Part shown: piece by piece, positions 33,722 to 41,185 of the stretch
Layout of the letters: every line of letters begins with the position of its first letter
Position numbering within the stretch: the stretch's first letter is position 1
Source of the DNA: Planctomycetes bacterium UBA7888
Lineage (GTDB): Bacteria > Planctomycetota > UBA1135
DNA: 64,000 nucleotides
Direction of reading: 5' to 3'
NCBI GenBank assembly: GCA_002500505.1
Contig: DLRM01000008.1
Location: forward strand, 1-64,000
Made by a program: the position numbers and the translations under genes
The notes under the pieces: generated by a model
Databases searched by the model: none
What the model was told of the DNA's origin: nothing
What the model saw: the letters and a program-made list of their open reading frames with translations, nothing else

Positions 33722-35110
33722 TTAACCGAGCTTGAATTTATCGATGCGATATCGAATTTGATCTCGATTCATACCTAAGAGCCTTGCCGCTTCCGTTCGA
33801 TTCCCTTTACTGCGTTGCAGCGCCTCCTGAACCCATTTTTTTTCGAGGTCTTCAAAACACAGACCCTCAATTGGAAGGGTTGGCATTGCTCCCTCCTCAA
33901 CAGATTCACCCTCCGCATTCGCAACCTCTATGGGCAAGTCTGCTGGCATGACCAGCTCTCCCTGAGAAAGGAGAGAAGCTCTTTCAACCGAATTCCGGAG
34001 TTCTCGAACATTTCCTGGCCATGAGAATCGCGACATCAGCTCTTCTGCTTCCGGAGAGAAACCAGTAGGCCCACCTGCGAATTCTTCTCGAAAACTCTTC
34101 AAGAAGTAGTTAGCAAGAGCAGGGATGTCTTCTTTTCGGTTCCGCAGGGAAGGGACTTCGACAGGGAAGGCCTTCAAGCGATAGTACAAATCAGATCGGA
34201 ATTGCCCCTCTTCTACCGCTTTCTCAAGATTGCGGTTCGTTGCCGCAACAACGCGTGCTTCCAGCTGAAGTTGCCTAGTGCCTCCAACGCGACGGAAAGT
34301 GCGGTCTTCCAGGAGTGTAAGTAGTTTTGCTTGTATACCAAGGGACAAATCTCCAACCTCATCAAGAAAGAGGGTCCCTCCTTTGGCAAGTTCTGCAAGA
34401 CCTCGCTTCGATTCTTTGGCATCCGGGAAGGCTCCTTTCTCATGCCCAAAGAGTTCAGACTCAAGAAGAGTTTCCGGAATGGAAGTGCAAGCAACAGGAA
34501 TAAAGGGATGGTTCTCTCCGGAGCTTGATGTGTGCAAAAAGCGAGCCGCGAACCCTTTCCCCACACCACTCTCCCCAGTAAGCAAAACGGTACTTGCACC
34601 ACTTAACCCAATGCGCTTCAAAAGGTTGATGGTCTCGAGCGTTGCAGGAGATTCAGAAACTGACCACTCAGAGGACTCACCCCTGGCGTGCAAGTCAGCG
34701 ATTCGACGAAGCTCTGTGTGTTCCAAAGCGCGCTGGGCTGTCAGAAGAAGGTCATCCAAGTCAAAAGGCTTCGAAACATAATCAAATGCTCCAACTCGCA
34801 TGGCCTCCACAGCGCCACGCAAAGAACCAAAGGCAGTAATCATCAAAATGGGAACCTCACTATCTTGCTCACGAATCTCGACAAGCAAATCCAGTCCACT
34901 TCCATCAGGGAGCTTCAAATCCAAAACAATTAGGGAAGGCCATGTTTGTTGCAATGCACGCCTAGCCTCGTCTAGATTCGCAGCCTCTTCGACGTACGCA
35001 CCAGCTTCTTCGAAGCAGGAACGCAAACTCCAACGAATCATCTTCTCGTCATCAACGACAAGAATCCGAGGAACAGGTTTCCCGAAGCGAAACTCCGAGG
35101 GCTCTGACAT
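33722..35110 (-). CDS. NtrC-type response regulator with altered GAFTGA loop
   Basis: 462 aa with receiver, AAA+ and Fis-type HTH domains. Receiver: acidic pocket VVDDE, phospho-acceptor D64, T92, K114. AAA+: Walker A GESGVGKG at 179-186 and Walker B TLFLDE at 246-251, plus the arginine-finger region FRSDLYYRL. The sigma-54 contact loop, normally GAFTGA, reads GAFPDA at 226-231, losing the key threonine and glycine. The C-terminal HTH is intact (GNRTEAARLLGMNRDQIRYRI). The protein may therefore not activate sigma-54. The ATG at 35110 is 8 bases after the pepN stop; earlier in-frame starts lie inside pepN. Confidence 0.9.
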   Translation of the reverse strand: MSEPSEFRFGKPVPRILVVDDEKMIRWSLRSCFEEAGAYVEEAANLDEARRALQQTWPSLIVLDLKLPDGSGLDLLVEIREQDSEVPILMITAFGSLRGAVEAMRVGAFDYVSKPFDLDDLLLTAQRALEHTELRRIADLHARGESSEWSVSESPATLETINLLKRIGLSGASTVLLTGESGVGKGFAARFLHTSSSGENHPFIPVACTSIPETLLESELFGHEKGAFPDAKESKRGLAELAKGGTLFLDEVGDLSLGIQAKLLTLLEDRTFRRVGGTRQLQLEARVVAATNRNLEKAVEEGQFRSDLYYRLKAFPVEVPSLRNRKEDIPALANYFLKSFREEFAGGPTGFSPEAEELMSRFSWPGNVRELRNSVERASLLSQGELVMPADLPIEVANAEGESVEEGAMPTLPIEGLCFEDLEKKWVQEALQRSKGNRTEAARLLGMNRDQIRYRIDKFKLG

Positions 35111-35118
35111 TTTCCCGT

Positions 35119-37728
35119 CTACGCCTTCAGGGTTTTCTGAATGATTTCCATGAGGTCTTTTGAAAGTTCGGGCTCGTTTTGAATTCGAAGGAGCTGAGCT
35201 TTCATCAATTCTTGCCTCCCGCCATCCATGCGCTTCCAGCAAGAAAATGCGCCTGCCATTCTTGCTGCAATCTGGGGATTAAACGCATTCAACTCGATGA
35301 CTCTGTCCGCAACCCATTTGTACCCTACGCCATCTGCGCGGTGAAAAGAGGACAAGTTCCTAAAGAAACACCGAATCAAGGAACGAGCTTTATTGGGATT
35401 CTTAATATCGAAGGACTCGTGATTCCTTAAAATTTCTACCCGTTCGCAGGTATCTTGGCGAGCTGACGAGGCTTGAACAGCAAGCCACTTATCCACGACT
35501 AAGGCATCCTCTTTCCATTGGTCATAAAAGTCCTCAGTTGCTTTTTCAGAAATCGGTGAAGGCACGGAGGCCAAACAAGAAAGGGCGGCGAACTGATCTG
35601 TCATGTTGTCTGCGGAGTCCATTTGAGAACGACAGGCATTCAAAGTGGCTTCCGCTTCAAGAGAAGACAAATAACTCAAGCAAAGGTTTCTTAGGCGGCG
35701 CCTCCCAGCCTCAGATGGAGAATGAACAAAGGGGGCATGGGGCGCGAGCTTCTCATAGAGTTCTTCCAACTCTTGGCGCCATTCCGAAGCCAACGCTTTT
35801 ATAAGGAAACGTCGACATTTATGAAGTTCATCCGGATGCACAACTTCCATCTCCTCGGCCAGAGTGGATTCGTCTGGAAGAGTTAACGCATAAGCCTGCA
35901 AGGAATAATCCATGCCTTCGGATGTCAGGATGGCGCAGAATGCCTCGGACACGAAGGGATTCATGGAGAGGGCCCCGTCAGAACGAAGTTGGTCCACCAT
36001 TGAAAGGATAACTTTCGTATACAACTTCTGGCCTGCCTCCCATCGTTGGAAGGAGTCCGAATCGTGAGCCATCAAGAAGGCGAGCTGCTCGTCCGTCCAT
36101 TCAAAGTTCAGTTTGACGGGAGCAGAAAATCCTCTCAGCAGCGAAGGGACTGGTTGACAGGAAAGGCCCTCAAAAGTGAAGCTATGTTCCCATTCAGTCA
36201 ATTCTAAAATTTGAGGCTCAACGAGTTCCGACCCATCCGAGCCCAACAAGCCCATTGAAATGGGGATATGAAAGGCTTGCTTCTTGCTTTGGCCTGGCGT
36301 ATCCGGGCAAGACTGTTTGAAGCTAAGGGTATATCGTTTCTCGTCATCGCACCAGTCAGCAGAAACATCCACGACCGGGGTCCCAGACTGCAAGTACCAG
36401 TTCTCAAACTGAGCAAAATCTCGGCTATTCGCCTCAGCCATCGCTGCGCGGAAATCATCACAAGTGACAGCTTGCCCGTCATGCCGCTCGAAGTACAAGT
36501 CCATTCCTTTCCGGAAACCTTGCTCCCCTAACAAAGTGAAGTACATCCGAATTACTTCTGCGCCCTTGGAATAAACTGTTGATGTATAGAAATTATCCAT
36601 CGCGATGTAGGAGTCGGGCCGGATCGAGTGCGACATAGGGCCTGCGTCCTCCGGAAACTGGAAGGCTCGTAGAACCTTGACATCTTCTATGCGTTTGACC
36701 GCGGCTGAAGTCTGATCTGCAGAGTAGAGTTGGTCGCGGAAAACAGTAAGCCCCTCTTTTAGCGTGAGCTGGAACCAATCTCTGCAAGTTACGCGATTGC
36801 CAGTCCAATTGTGAAAGTATTCGTGCGCAATCACGCCATCGATTCGCTCATAATCAAAATCGGTGGCCGTGTCGGGACGCGCCAGAACACAGGCTGTATT
36901 AAAAATATTGAGTGATTTGTTTTCCATCGCCCCCATGTTGAAATCTCCAACAGCAACGATGTTGTAGATATCAAGGTCGTACTCTCGCCCAAACTTTTCT
37001 TCGTCCCATTTCATGGAGCTCTTCAAGCAATCCAGAGCATAGGTCAACTTGTCCTCGTTCCCATGTTCGCTATAGACGAAAAGGTCAACTTCACGGCCAG
37101 CCATGGTCGTAAAACTACCTTGAACAAATCCCAAATCGCCGGCAACCAAGGCAAACAAGTAAGAAGGTTTCATAAAGGGGTCTACCCAAACCGCGTAGTG
37201 GCGACCCTCATTCAGCTCTCCCGCTTCGACCCGGTTTCCGTTCGAAAGCAAAACTGGGTACTTCGCTTTTTCGGCCTCCAGGCGAACACGGTACTTGGTC
37301 ATCACATCAGGACGATCCAAGAACCAAGTAATCCTCCGAAAGCCTTCAGCTTCACACTGCGTGCAATAATTCCCACTAGATTTATACAACCCAGAAAGCT
37401 GAGTGTTCTTGTGAGGCTCAATCCGGACTTGAGTTTCTAAACAAAAGTGCTCTGGCACTCCAGGGATAACTAACTCTTCGTCCTCGACGCGCCATTCTTC
37501 CGAAGAAAGCTCACGTCCATCAATCCGAACCTCAAGAGTTTCTAAATCCTCTCCTATCAAGCGCAGTTCAGATGCTTCGCTATTTTCTCGGCACATCGCC
37601 AGCTTGGCGTGGACGAAAGTTTCTTCTTCACTCAGATTAAAATCCAACTCTACAGAATCAATCTGAAAATCAGTTCGAGTGTAATCCTTGCGGAAAACTT
37701 CAGTAGGCTTTGGGGCTGTTGCAGTCAT
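35119..37728 (-). CDS. pepN: Aminopeptidase N (M1 family)
   Basis: A zinc exopeptidase of 869 aa removing N-terminal residues from peptides. Seen: the substrate-binding GAMEN at 266-270, the zinc site HEYFH at 302-306 with the third ligand E325, and the KEGLTVFRDQ segment characteristic of the bacterial PepN subfamily. The C-terminal half is the Ig-like domain and helical superhelix. Cytoplasmic, with no signal peptide. The NtrC-type gene follows after 8 bases. Confidence 0.96.
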   Translation of the reverse strand: MTATAPKPTEVFRKDYTRTDFQIDSVELDFNLSEEETFVHAKLAMCRENSEASELRLIGEDLETLEVRIDGRELSSEEWRVEDEELVIPGVPEHFCLETQVRIEPHKNTQLSGLYKSSGNYCTQCEAEGFRRITWFLDRPDVMTKYRVRLEAEKAKYPVLLSNGNRVEAGELNEGRHYAVWVDPFMKPSYLFALVAGDLGFVQGSFTTMAGREVDLFVYSEHGNEDKLTYALDCLKSSMKWDEEKFGREYDLDIYNIVAVGDFNMGAMENKSLNIFNTACVLARPDTATDFDYERIDGVIAHEYFHNWTGNRVTCRDWFQLTLKEGLTVFRDQLYSADQTSAAVKRIEDVKVLRAFQFPEDAGPMSHSIRPDSYIAMDNFYTSTVYSKGAEVIRMYFTLLGEQGFRKGMDLYFERHDGQAVTCDDFRAAMAEANSRDFAQFENWYLQSGTPVVDVSADWCDDEKRYTLSFKQSCPDTPGQSKKQAFHIPISMGLLGSDGSELVEPQILELTEWEHSFTFEGLSCQPVPSLLRGFSAPVKLNFEWTDEQLAFLMAHDSDSFQRWEAGQKLYTKVILSMVDQLRSDGALSMNPFVSEAFCAILTSEGMDYSLQAYALTLPDESTLAEEMEVVHPDELHKCRRFLIKALASEWRQELEELYEKLAPHAPFVHSPSEAGRRRLRNLCLSYLSSLEAEATLNACRSQMDSADNMTDQFAALSCLASVPSPISEKATEDFYDQWKEDALVVDKWLAVQASSARQDTCERVEILRNHESFDIKNPNKARSLIRCFFRNLSSFHRADGVGYKWVADRVIELNAFNPQIAARMAGAFSCWKRMDGGRQELMKAQLLRIQNEPELSKDLMEIIQKTLKA

Positions 37729-37737
37729 TCGGAGATT

Positions 37738-38037
37738 CTATCCCTGATGGCTGGCTTGGTCATTAGCCCAATCTATACGCTCTTGGCCTCGAAGCTGCTT
37801 TGCCTCGTATTCGGCGGTTTGGGCTGTTGCTCGATTTGGATAAGGTCCGACCACAGCTCCGAGCCTCCATGGACGACCTGCCCGGGTCCGCTTCGCGCCT
37901 CCCGCAATCTCTCCATTGTGGGCCCGTAGGCGCCGCTCCACATTGGTGCTAATCCCAACGTAGGTCGAATCTCCCTCAGCCGAGAGAAGGATGTAGAGCG
38001 TCCAAGCCACGCCCAAATCTAACTCGGTGCCTCTCAT
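37738..38037 (-). CDS. GIY-YIG domain protein (YhbQ/UPF0213-like)
   Basis: A single-domain GIY-YIG protein of 99 aa. Seen: TLYILL and TYVGIS for the GIY-YIG pair, the catalytic arginine in STNVERRLRAHN, KRTRAGRPWRL, and a glutamate in TAEYEAKQL. Such stand-alone proteins are putative nucleases, with some DNA-related roles reported. The ATG at 38037 is chosen because an in-frame ATG at 38085 would run through the opposite-strand tRNA-Arg gene. Confidence 0.85.
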   Translation of the reverse strand: MRGTELDLGVAWTLYILLSAEGDSTYVGISTNVERRLRAHNGEIAGGAKRTRAGRPWRLGAVVGPYPNRATAQTAEYEAKQLRGQERIDWANDQASHQG

Positions 38038-38070
38038 TCCAGAAAAGGAGCGGATATCCTGTCCGGCCAG

Positions 38071-38147
38071 GCGCCCGTAGCTCAACTGGATAGAGCAGCT
38101 GACTTCTAATCAGCAGGTTTGGGGTTCAAGTCCCTACGGGCGCGCCA
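38071..38147 (+). tRNA. tRNA-Arg (anticodon UCU)
   Basis: The acceptor stem GCGCCCG pairs with CGGGCGC. The anticodon arm is GCTGA, loop CTTCTAA, TCAGC, with anticodon TCT at 38105-38107. The T-arm has GGTTCAAGTCC. CCA is encoded. It reads AGA codons. Confidence 0.97.
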
Positions 38148-38195
38148 TACCCCTTTCCAGAAGCCCCCGGCGCGGCTAAACTTCTCGGCCCGTGT

Positions 38196-38273
38196 GGTGG
38201 GTGTAGCTCAGTTGGTTAGAGCACCAGATTGTGATTCTGGGGGTCGCGGGTTCAAGTCCCGTTACCCACCCCA
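38196..38273 (+). tRNA. tRNA-His (anticodon GUG)
   Basis: The acceptor GTGGGTG (38197-38203) pairs with TACCCAC. The anticodon arm is CCAGA, TTGTGAT, TCTGG. The discriminator is C, with a genomically encoded G at -1 (38196), the identity pair of bacterial tRNA-His. CCA is encoded. Confidence 0.97.
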
Positions 38274-38282
38274 TTCTTTCTT

Positions 38283-38367
38283 GCGAGAGTGGCGGAATTG
38301 GCAGACGCGCTAGATTTAGGATCTAGTAGGGAAACCTGTGGGGGTTCAAGTCCCCCCTCTCGCACCA
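38283..38367 (+). tRNA. tRNA-Leu (anticodon UAG)
   Basis: The acceptor GCGAGAG pairs with CTCTCGC. The anticodon arm is CTAGA, TTTAGGA, TCTAG, with anticodon TAG. It has the long class II variable arm (TAGGGAAACCTG region) and an encoded CCA. 85 bases. Confidence 0.97.
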
Positions 38368-38380
38368 CTTCAGCTTGACC

Positions 38381-39409
38381 ATGAGTTGCCGCAAGGACCG
38401 CTACCTCCGCCAATCGGGACTTTCTCGAATCGGAGACTCGGGGCAGAAGGCACTTGCCTCTGCTTCCGTGGCTGTTGTTGGAGTTGGCGCCCTTGGCTGT
38501 GCCGAAGCAGATCTACTCGCTCGGGCTGGAGTTGGAAAATTGCACTTATTGGACCGCGATATTGTGGAGTGGTCGAATCTTCAAAGGCAATGTCTCTTCT
38601 CGGAATCCGATGCCGAACAGGCTCTGAGCAAAGCACACGCCGCCGCCGAACGTCTCGGACAGGTCAACAGTGAAATTGAACTCTGCCCTCAGGCCATTGA
38701 CCTTCACGCAGGCAACATCCACAATCTTCTAGAGGGTGTGGATGTTGTCCTGGATGGCTCGGACAACTTCGCCGTTCGCTATTTATTAAATGATTGGTGT
38801 GTCCAAGAAAGGACTCCCTTTGTTTATGCGGGCGCTGTGGACACTTATGGGATGACCGGCGCAGTTCTTCCTGGCAAGGCCTGTCTTCGATGCACATGGC
38901 CCACTCCTCCTGAGCCCGGTGAAACGCCAACCTGCCGTACGGCTGGTGTTTTGGGCTCAACGATTTCCATCGTTGCTTCCACTGCCGTCACTGAAACCAT
39001 CAAAATCCTCGTCGGGGACGAAGCTTCTCTTTTTCCTGGGTACCGCTACTTCGATGCCTGGGAAAACCAAGCTCGGAGCATTCACGCTAAAGTTGACCCG
39101 GACTGTCCTTGTTGCCAAAAAAGAGACTTTGCCTATCTTCAGAAAGCCGGCACTCCTGTAGCTCAAACTTTATGCGGCGGCGGCACGGTTCAACTTCCTC
39201 CCATGGCTGCGCCTCCGGACCTCACCTCCATTGCGAAGTCTTTAGAGGGAAAAGTGGAAAACCTATCCCTAAGGCCACAACTTCTTCGATTCACCTCAAA
39301 CGACCTCGACGTTTTCTGTTTTGCTGACGGGCGCACTCTCATTCGGGGCACTGAGGATTTAGGACGAGCTCGCTCTATGATTGCCCGCACCTTGGGCATC
39401 TCTACATGA
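38381..39409 (+). CDS. ThiF/MoeB/HesA-type sulfur-carrier adenylyltransferase
   Basis: An E1-like enzyme that adenylates the C-terminus of a small ubiquitin-like sulfur carrier, 342 aa. Seen: RYLRQ at 7-11, the nucleotide-binding GVGALG at 34-39, DRDIVEWSNLQRQ, the zinc cysteines C168/C171 and C242/C245, and C185 (TCRTAG) at the ThiF-type active cysteine. A C-terminal domain of about 90 residues (ending TEDLGRARSMIARTLGI) is shared with MoeB-like relatives and replaces a rhodanese. No ThiS/MoaD carrier is nearby. Its TGA overlaps the start of the cysteine-desulfurase-like gene. Confidence 0.9.
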   Translation: MSCRKDRYLRQSGLSRIGDSGQKALASASVAVVGVGALGCAEADLLARAGVGKLHLLDRDIVEWSNLQRQCLFSESDAEQALSKAHAAAERLGQVNSEIELCPQAIDLHAGNIHNLLEGVDVVLDGSDNFAVRYLLNDWCVQERTPFVYAGAVDTYGMTGAVLPGKACLRCTWPTPPEPGETPTCRTAGVLGSTISIVASTAVTETIKILVGDEASLFPGYRYFDAWENQARSIHAKVDPDCPCCQKRDFAYLQKAGTPVAQTLCGGGTVQLPPMAAPPDLTSIAKSLEGKVENLSLRPQLLRFTSNDLDVFCFADGRTLIRGTEDLGRARSMIARTLGIST

Positions 39410-40557
39410 GCTCTACTCCTCTAACAGCATTGAATTGGAATCACGCCGCGACTTGTGGTGAACCTGCCCCTGCTGTCGCCGCCGCTCTCTCCGAAGGTTT
39501 GCAATGGCCTCAGCCAGGCCGCGGCCCCTTTGGAGTCCAAACTCAAAAACGCTTCGAGGAGATTCGAAGGGTGGGCGCCAAGATTCATGGGTTCTCTCAT
39601 CCCGAGAGAGTTATTTTCACTTCTGGGCTCACGGCATCCATGAACCTCGCATTACAAGGCTGCATACAGCCCGGCCAAACAGTTCTCACCACCCGACTAG
39701 AACACAACTCCGTCCTTCGCCCGTTAGAATTTTTGCGCCAGCAAGATGTCATCATTCTTGAAGCTCCCTTCGATGACTCGGGTCGCGTTTCCATTCAGGA
39801 CTTGGAGGCCTTTTTCAAAGATTACTCCATTGATTGGCTCGTCCTCACTTGGGCCAGCAATGTTTTTGGCACCGTTCAACCCCTTGCAGAAGCAACCGCT
39901 CTTGCCCGCACCCATGGCGTCAGGGTCATCGCCGACCTGGCACAGGGCGCTGGACTTATGCCCGTAGAGTTCGACAACTGGGGTCTATCCCTCGCTGGAA
40001 TTCCCGGCCACAAAGGCCTCTGCGGCCCCACAGGAACCGGCCTACTATTAGTTGGAAAAGATGTGGACCCTAGCCCTCTCATCCACGGCGGAACTGGGAG
40101 CCAGGGTCACCTTCGAACCATGCCGCCCACTTACCCCGAAAAACTCGAAGCTGGAACACCGAACATCCCCGGAATCTTCGGACTCGGTGCGGCACTTGAT
40201 TGGAGACAAGAACACCCAGCCGACCTTACTTCAATCCGCGCTCATCTCGCCAAACTGGATACTTGGCTTCAAGAGCAACCCAAGCTTCACTCTTTCCCCA
40301 AGACTCCGCCGCCTTGGAACGAACGACTACCAATCCTTTCTTTCGTTCACGATGCCATCCCCGCCCACCTTCTAGAGGCCTGGCTGGAACAGGAAGGAAT
40401 CCAAACGCGTTCAGGCCTGCTTTGTTCCGCTAGCTCTTGTAAAGACCTAGGAATACCAAGTGGCCTTCTTCGCTTAAGCCCACCCCTTGACGCCTCTACA
40501 GAAGATTTTGTGCGCGTCCAAAAGAGCTTGGAGTCTGCTTTTGCAGCACTCCAGTAA
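39406..40557 (+). CDS. Class V aminotransferase, cysteine desulfurase-like
   Basis: A PLP enzyme of 383 aa that fits the cysteine desulfurase/selenocysteine lyase group. Seen: the LEHNSVLRPL histidine segment, DLAQGAG with the PLP-binding aspartate, lysine 203 in PGHKGLCGPTGTG, and the catalytic cysteine C340 in TRSGLLCSASS. It would mobilise sulfur (or selenium) as a persulfide for the coupled ThiF-like protein. The compact form resembles the EF2568-type (TIGR01977) subfamily, which is known from selenium/molybdenum gene neighbourhoods. Subfamily placement is by eye. Confidence 0.85.
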   Translation: MSSTPLTALNWNHAATCGEPAPAVAAALSEGLQWPQPGRGPFGVQTQKRFEEIRRVGAKIHGFSHPERVIFTSGLTASMNLALQGCIQPGQTVLTTRLEHNSVLRPLEFLRQQDVIILEAPFDDSGRVSIQDLEAFFKDYSIDWLVLTWASNVFGTVQPLAEATALARTHGVRVIADLAQGAGLMPVEFDNWGLSLAGIPGHKGLCGPTGTGLLLVGKDVDPSPLIHGGTGSQGHLRTMPPTYPEKLEAGTPNIPGIFGLGAALDWRQEHPADLTSIRAHLAKLDTWLQEQPKLHSFPKTPPPWNERLPILSFVHDAIPAHLLEAWLEQEGIQTRSGLLCSASSCKDLGIPSGLLRLSPPLDASTEDFVRVQKSLESAFAALQ

Positions 40558-41185
40558 CCCATCTCAATCTCCACTCTGCGCAGTCCTTTTGGCGGCAGGT
40601 TCGGGAAGCCGCCTAGGATATCCAAAGGCTGCGCTGGAACTGAAGGGGACTTGGATGCTACCTCGGCTCGTACGCTCCCTTCGGCAGGGCGGGGCAACCC
40701 ATGTCACTGTTGTCCTCTCTGCTGAATCTCAAACCTCCATTGAAAAAAAATCGGAGCTCGGTGCCGATCAAATCTTATTGAACTCAAGCCCGGAAAAAGG
40801 GCGCACAGGCTCAATCTTGCTTGCCCTTCATTCCCTCCCGACCGATATGGAGGCTCTCCTCGTCCACCCCTGCGATATCCCCCTTCTTTCGTCATCCGCC
40901 GTAAACAGACTTGTTCAAGCCTGGCGCGCAGCCAAGGAACCCACAAAAACTCTAGCCCGTCTTGTAACCCCAGGTGGAAGAGGCGGCCACCCACTATTGG
41001 TCCCTAGTGGGCGACTTTCTACACTTCGAATGTTCGGGCCTAGCCAATCCTTGAGGGATTTGCTTCATGAAAGCCCCGAATTTCTACTCAATGTTTCCCT
41101 TCCGGGGGACCCAGGCCCTTTTTTGGATGTGGATACTCCGGAACAACTTCATCTCCTGGAATCCTTGCTTCGCCAAACTCCATGA
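40541..41185 (+). CDS. MobA-like nucleotidyltransferase
   Basis: A GT-A fold nucleotidyltransferase. Seen: the N-terminal CAVLLAAGSGSRLGYPKAAL signature with the nucleotide-binding glycines and lysine, VHPCDIPLL for the metal-binding aspartate, and GGRGGHPLLVPS. The closest functional group is MobA/MocA, which add GMP or CMP to molybdopterin; IspD-like or other sugar-phosphate roles are possible. No ATG is available: a TTG at 40541 with GGAG 7 bases upstream gives 214 aa and a 17-base overlap with the desulfurase gene. Its TGA overlaps the next ATG. Confidence 0.78.
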   Translation: MQHSSNPSQSPLCAVLLAAGSGSRLGYPKAALELKGTWMLPRLVRSLRQGGATHVTVVLSAESQTSIEKKSELGADQILLNSSPEKGRTGSILLALHSLPTDMEALLVHPCDIPLLSSSAVNRLVQAWRAAKEPTKTLARLVTPGGRGGHPLLVPSGRLSTLRMFGPSQSLRDLLHESPEFLLNVSLPGDPGPFLDVDTPEQLHLLESLLRQTP

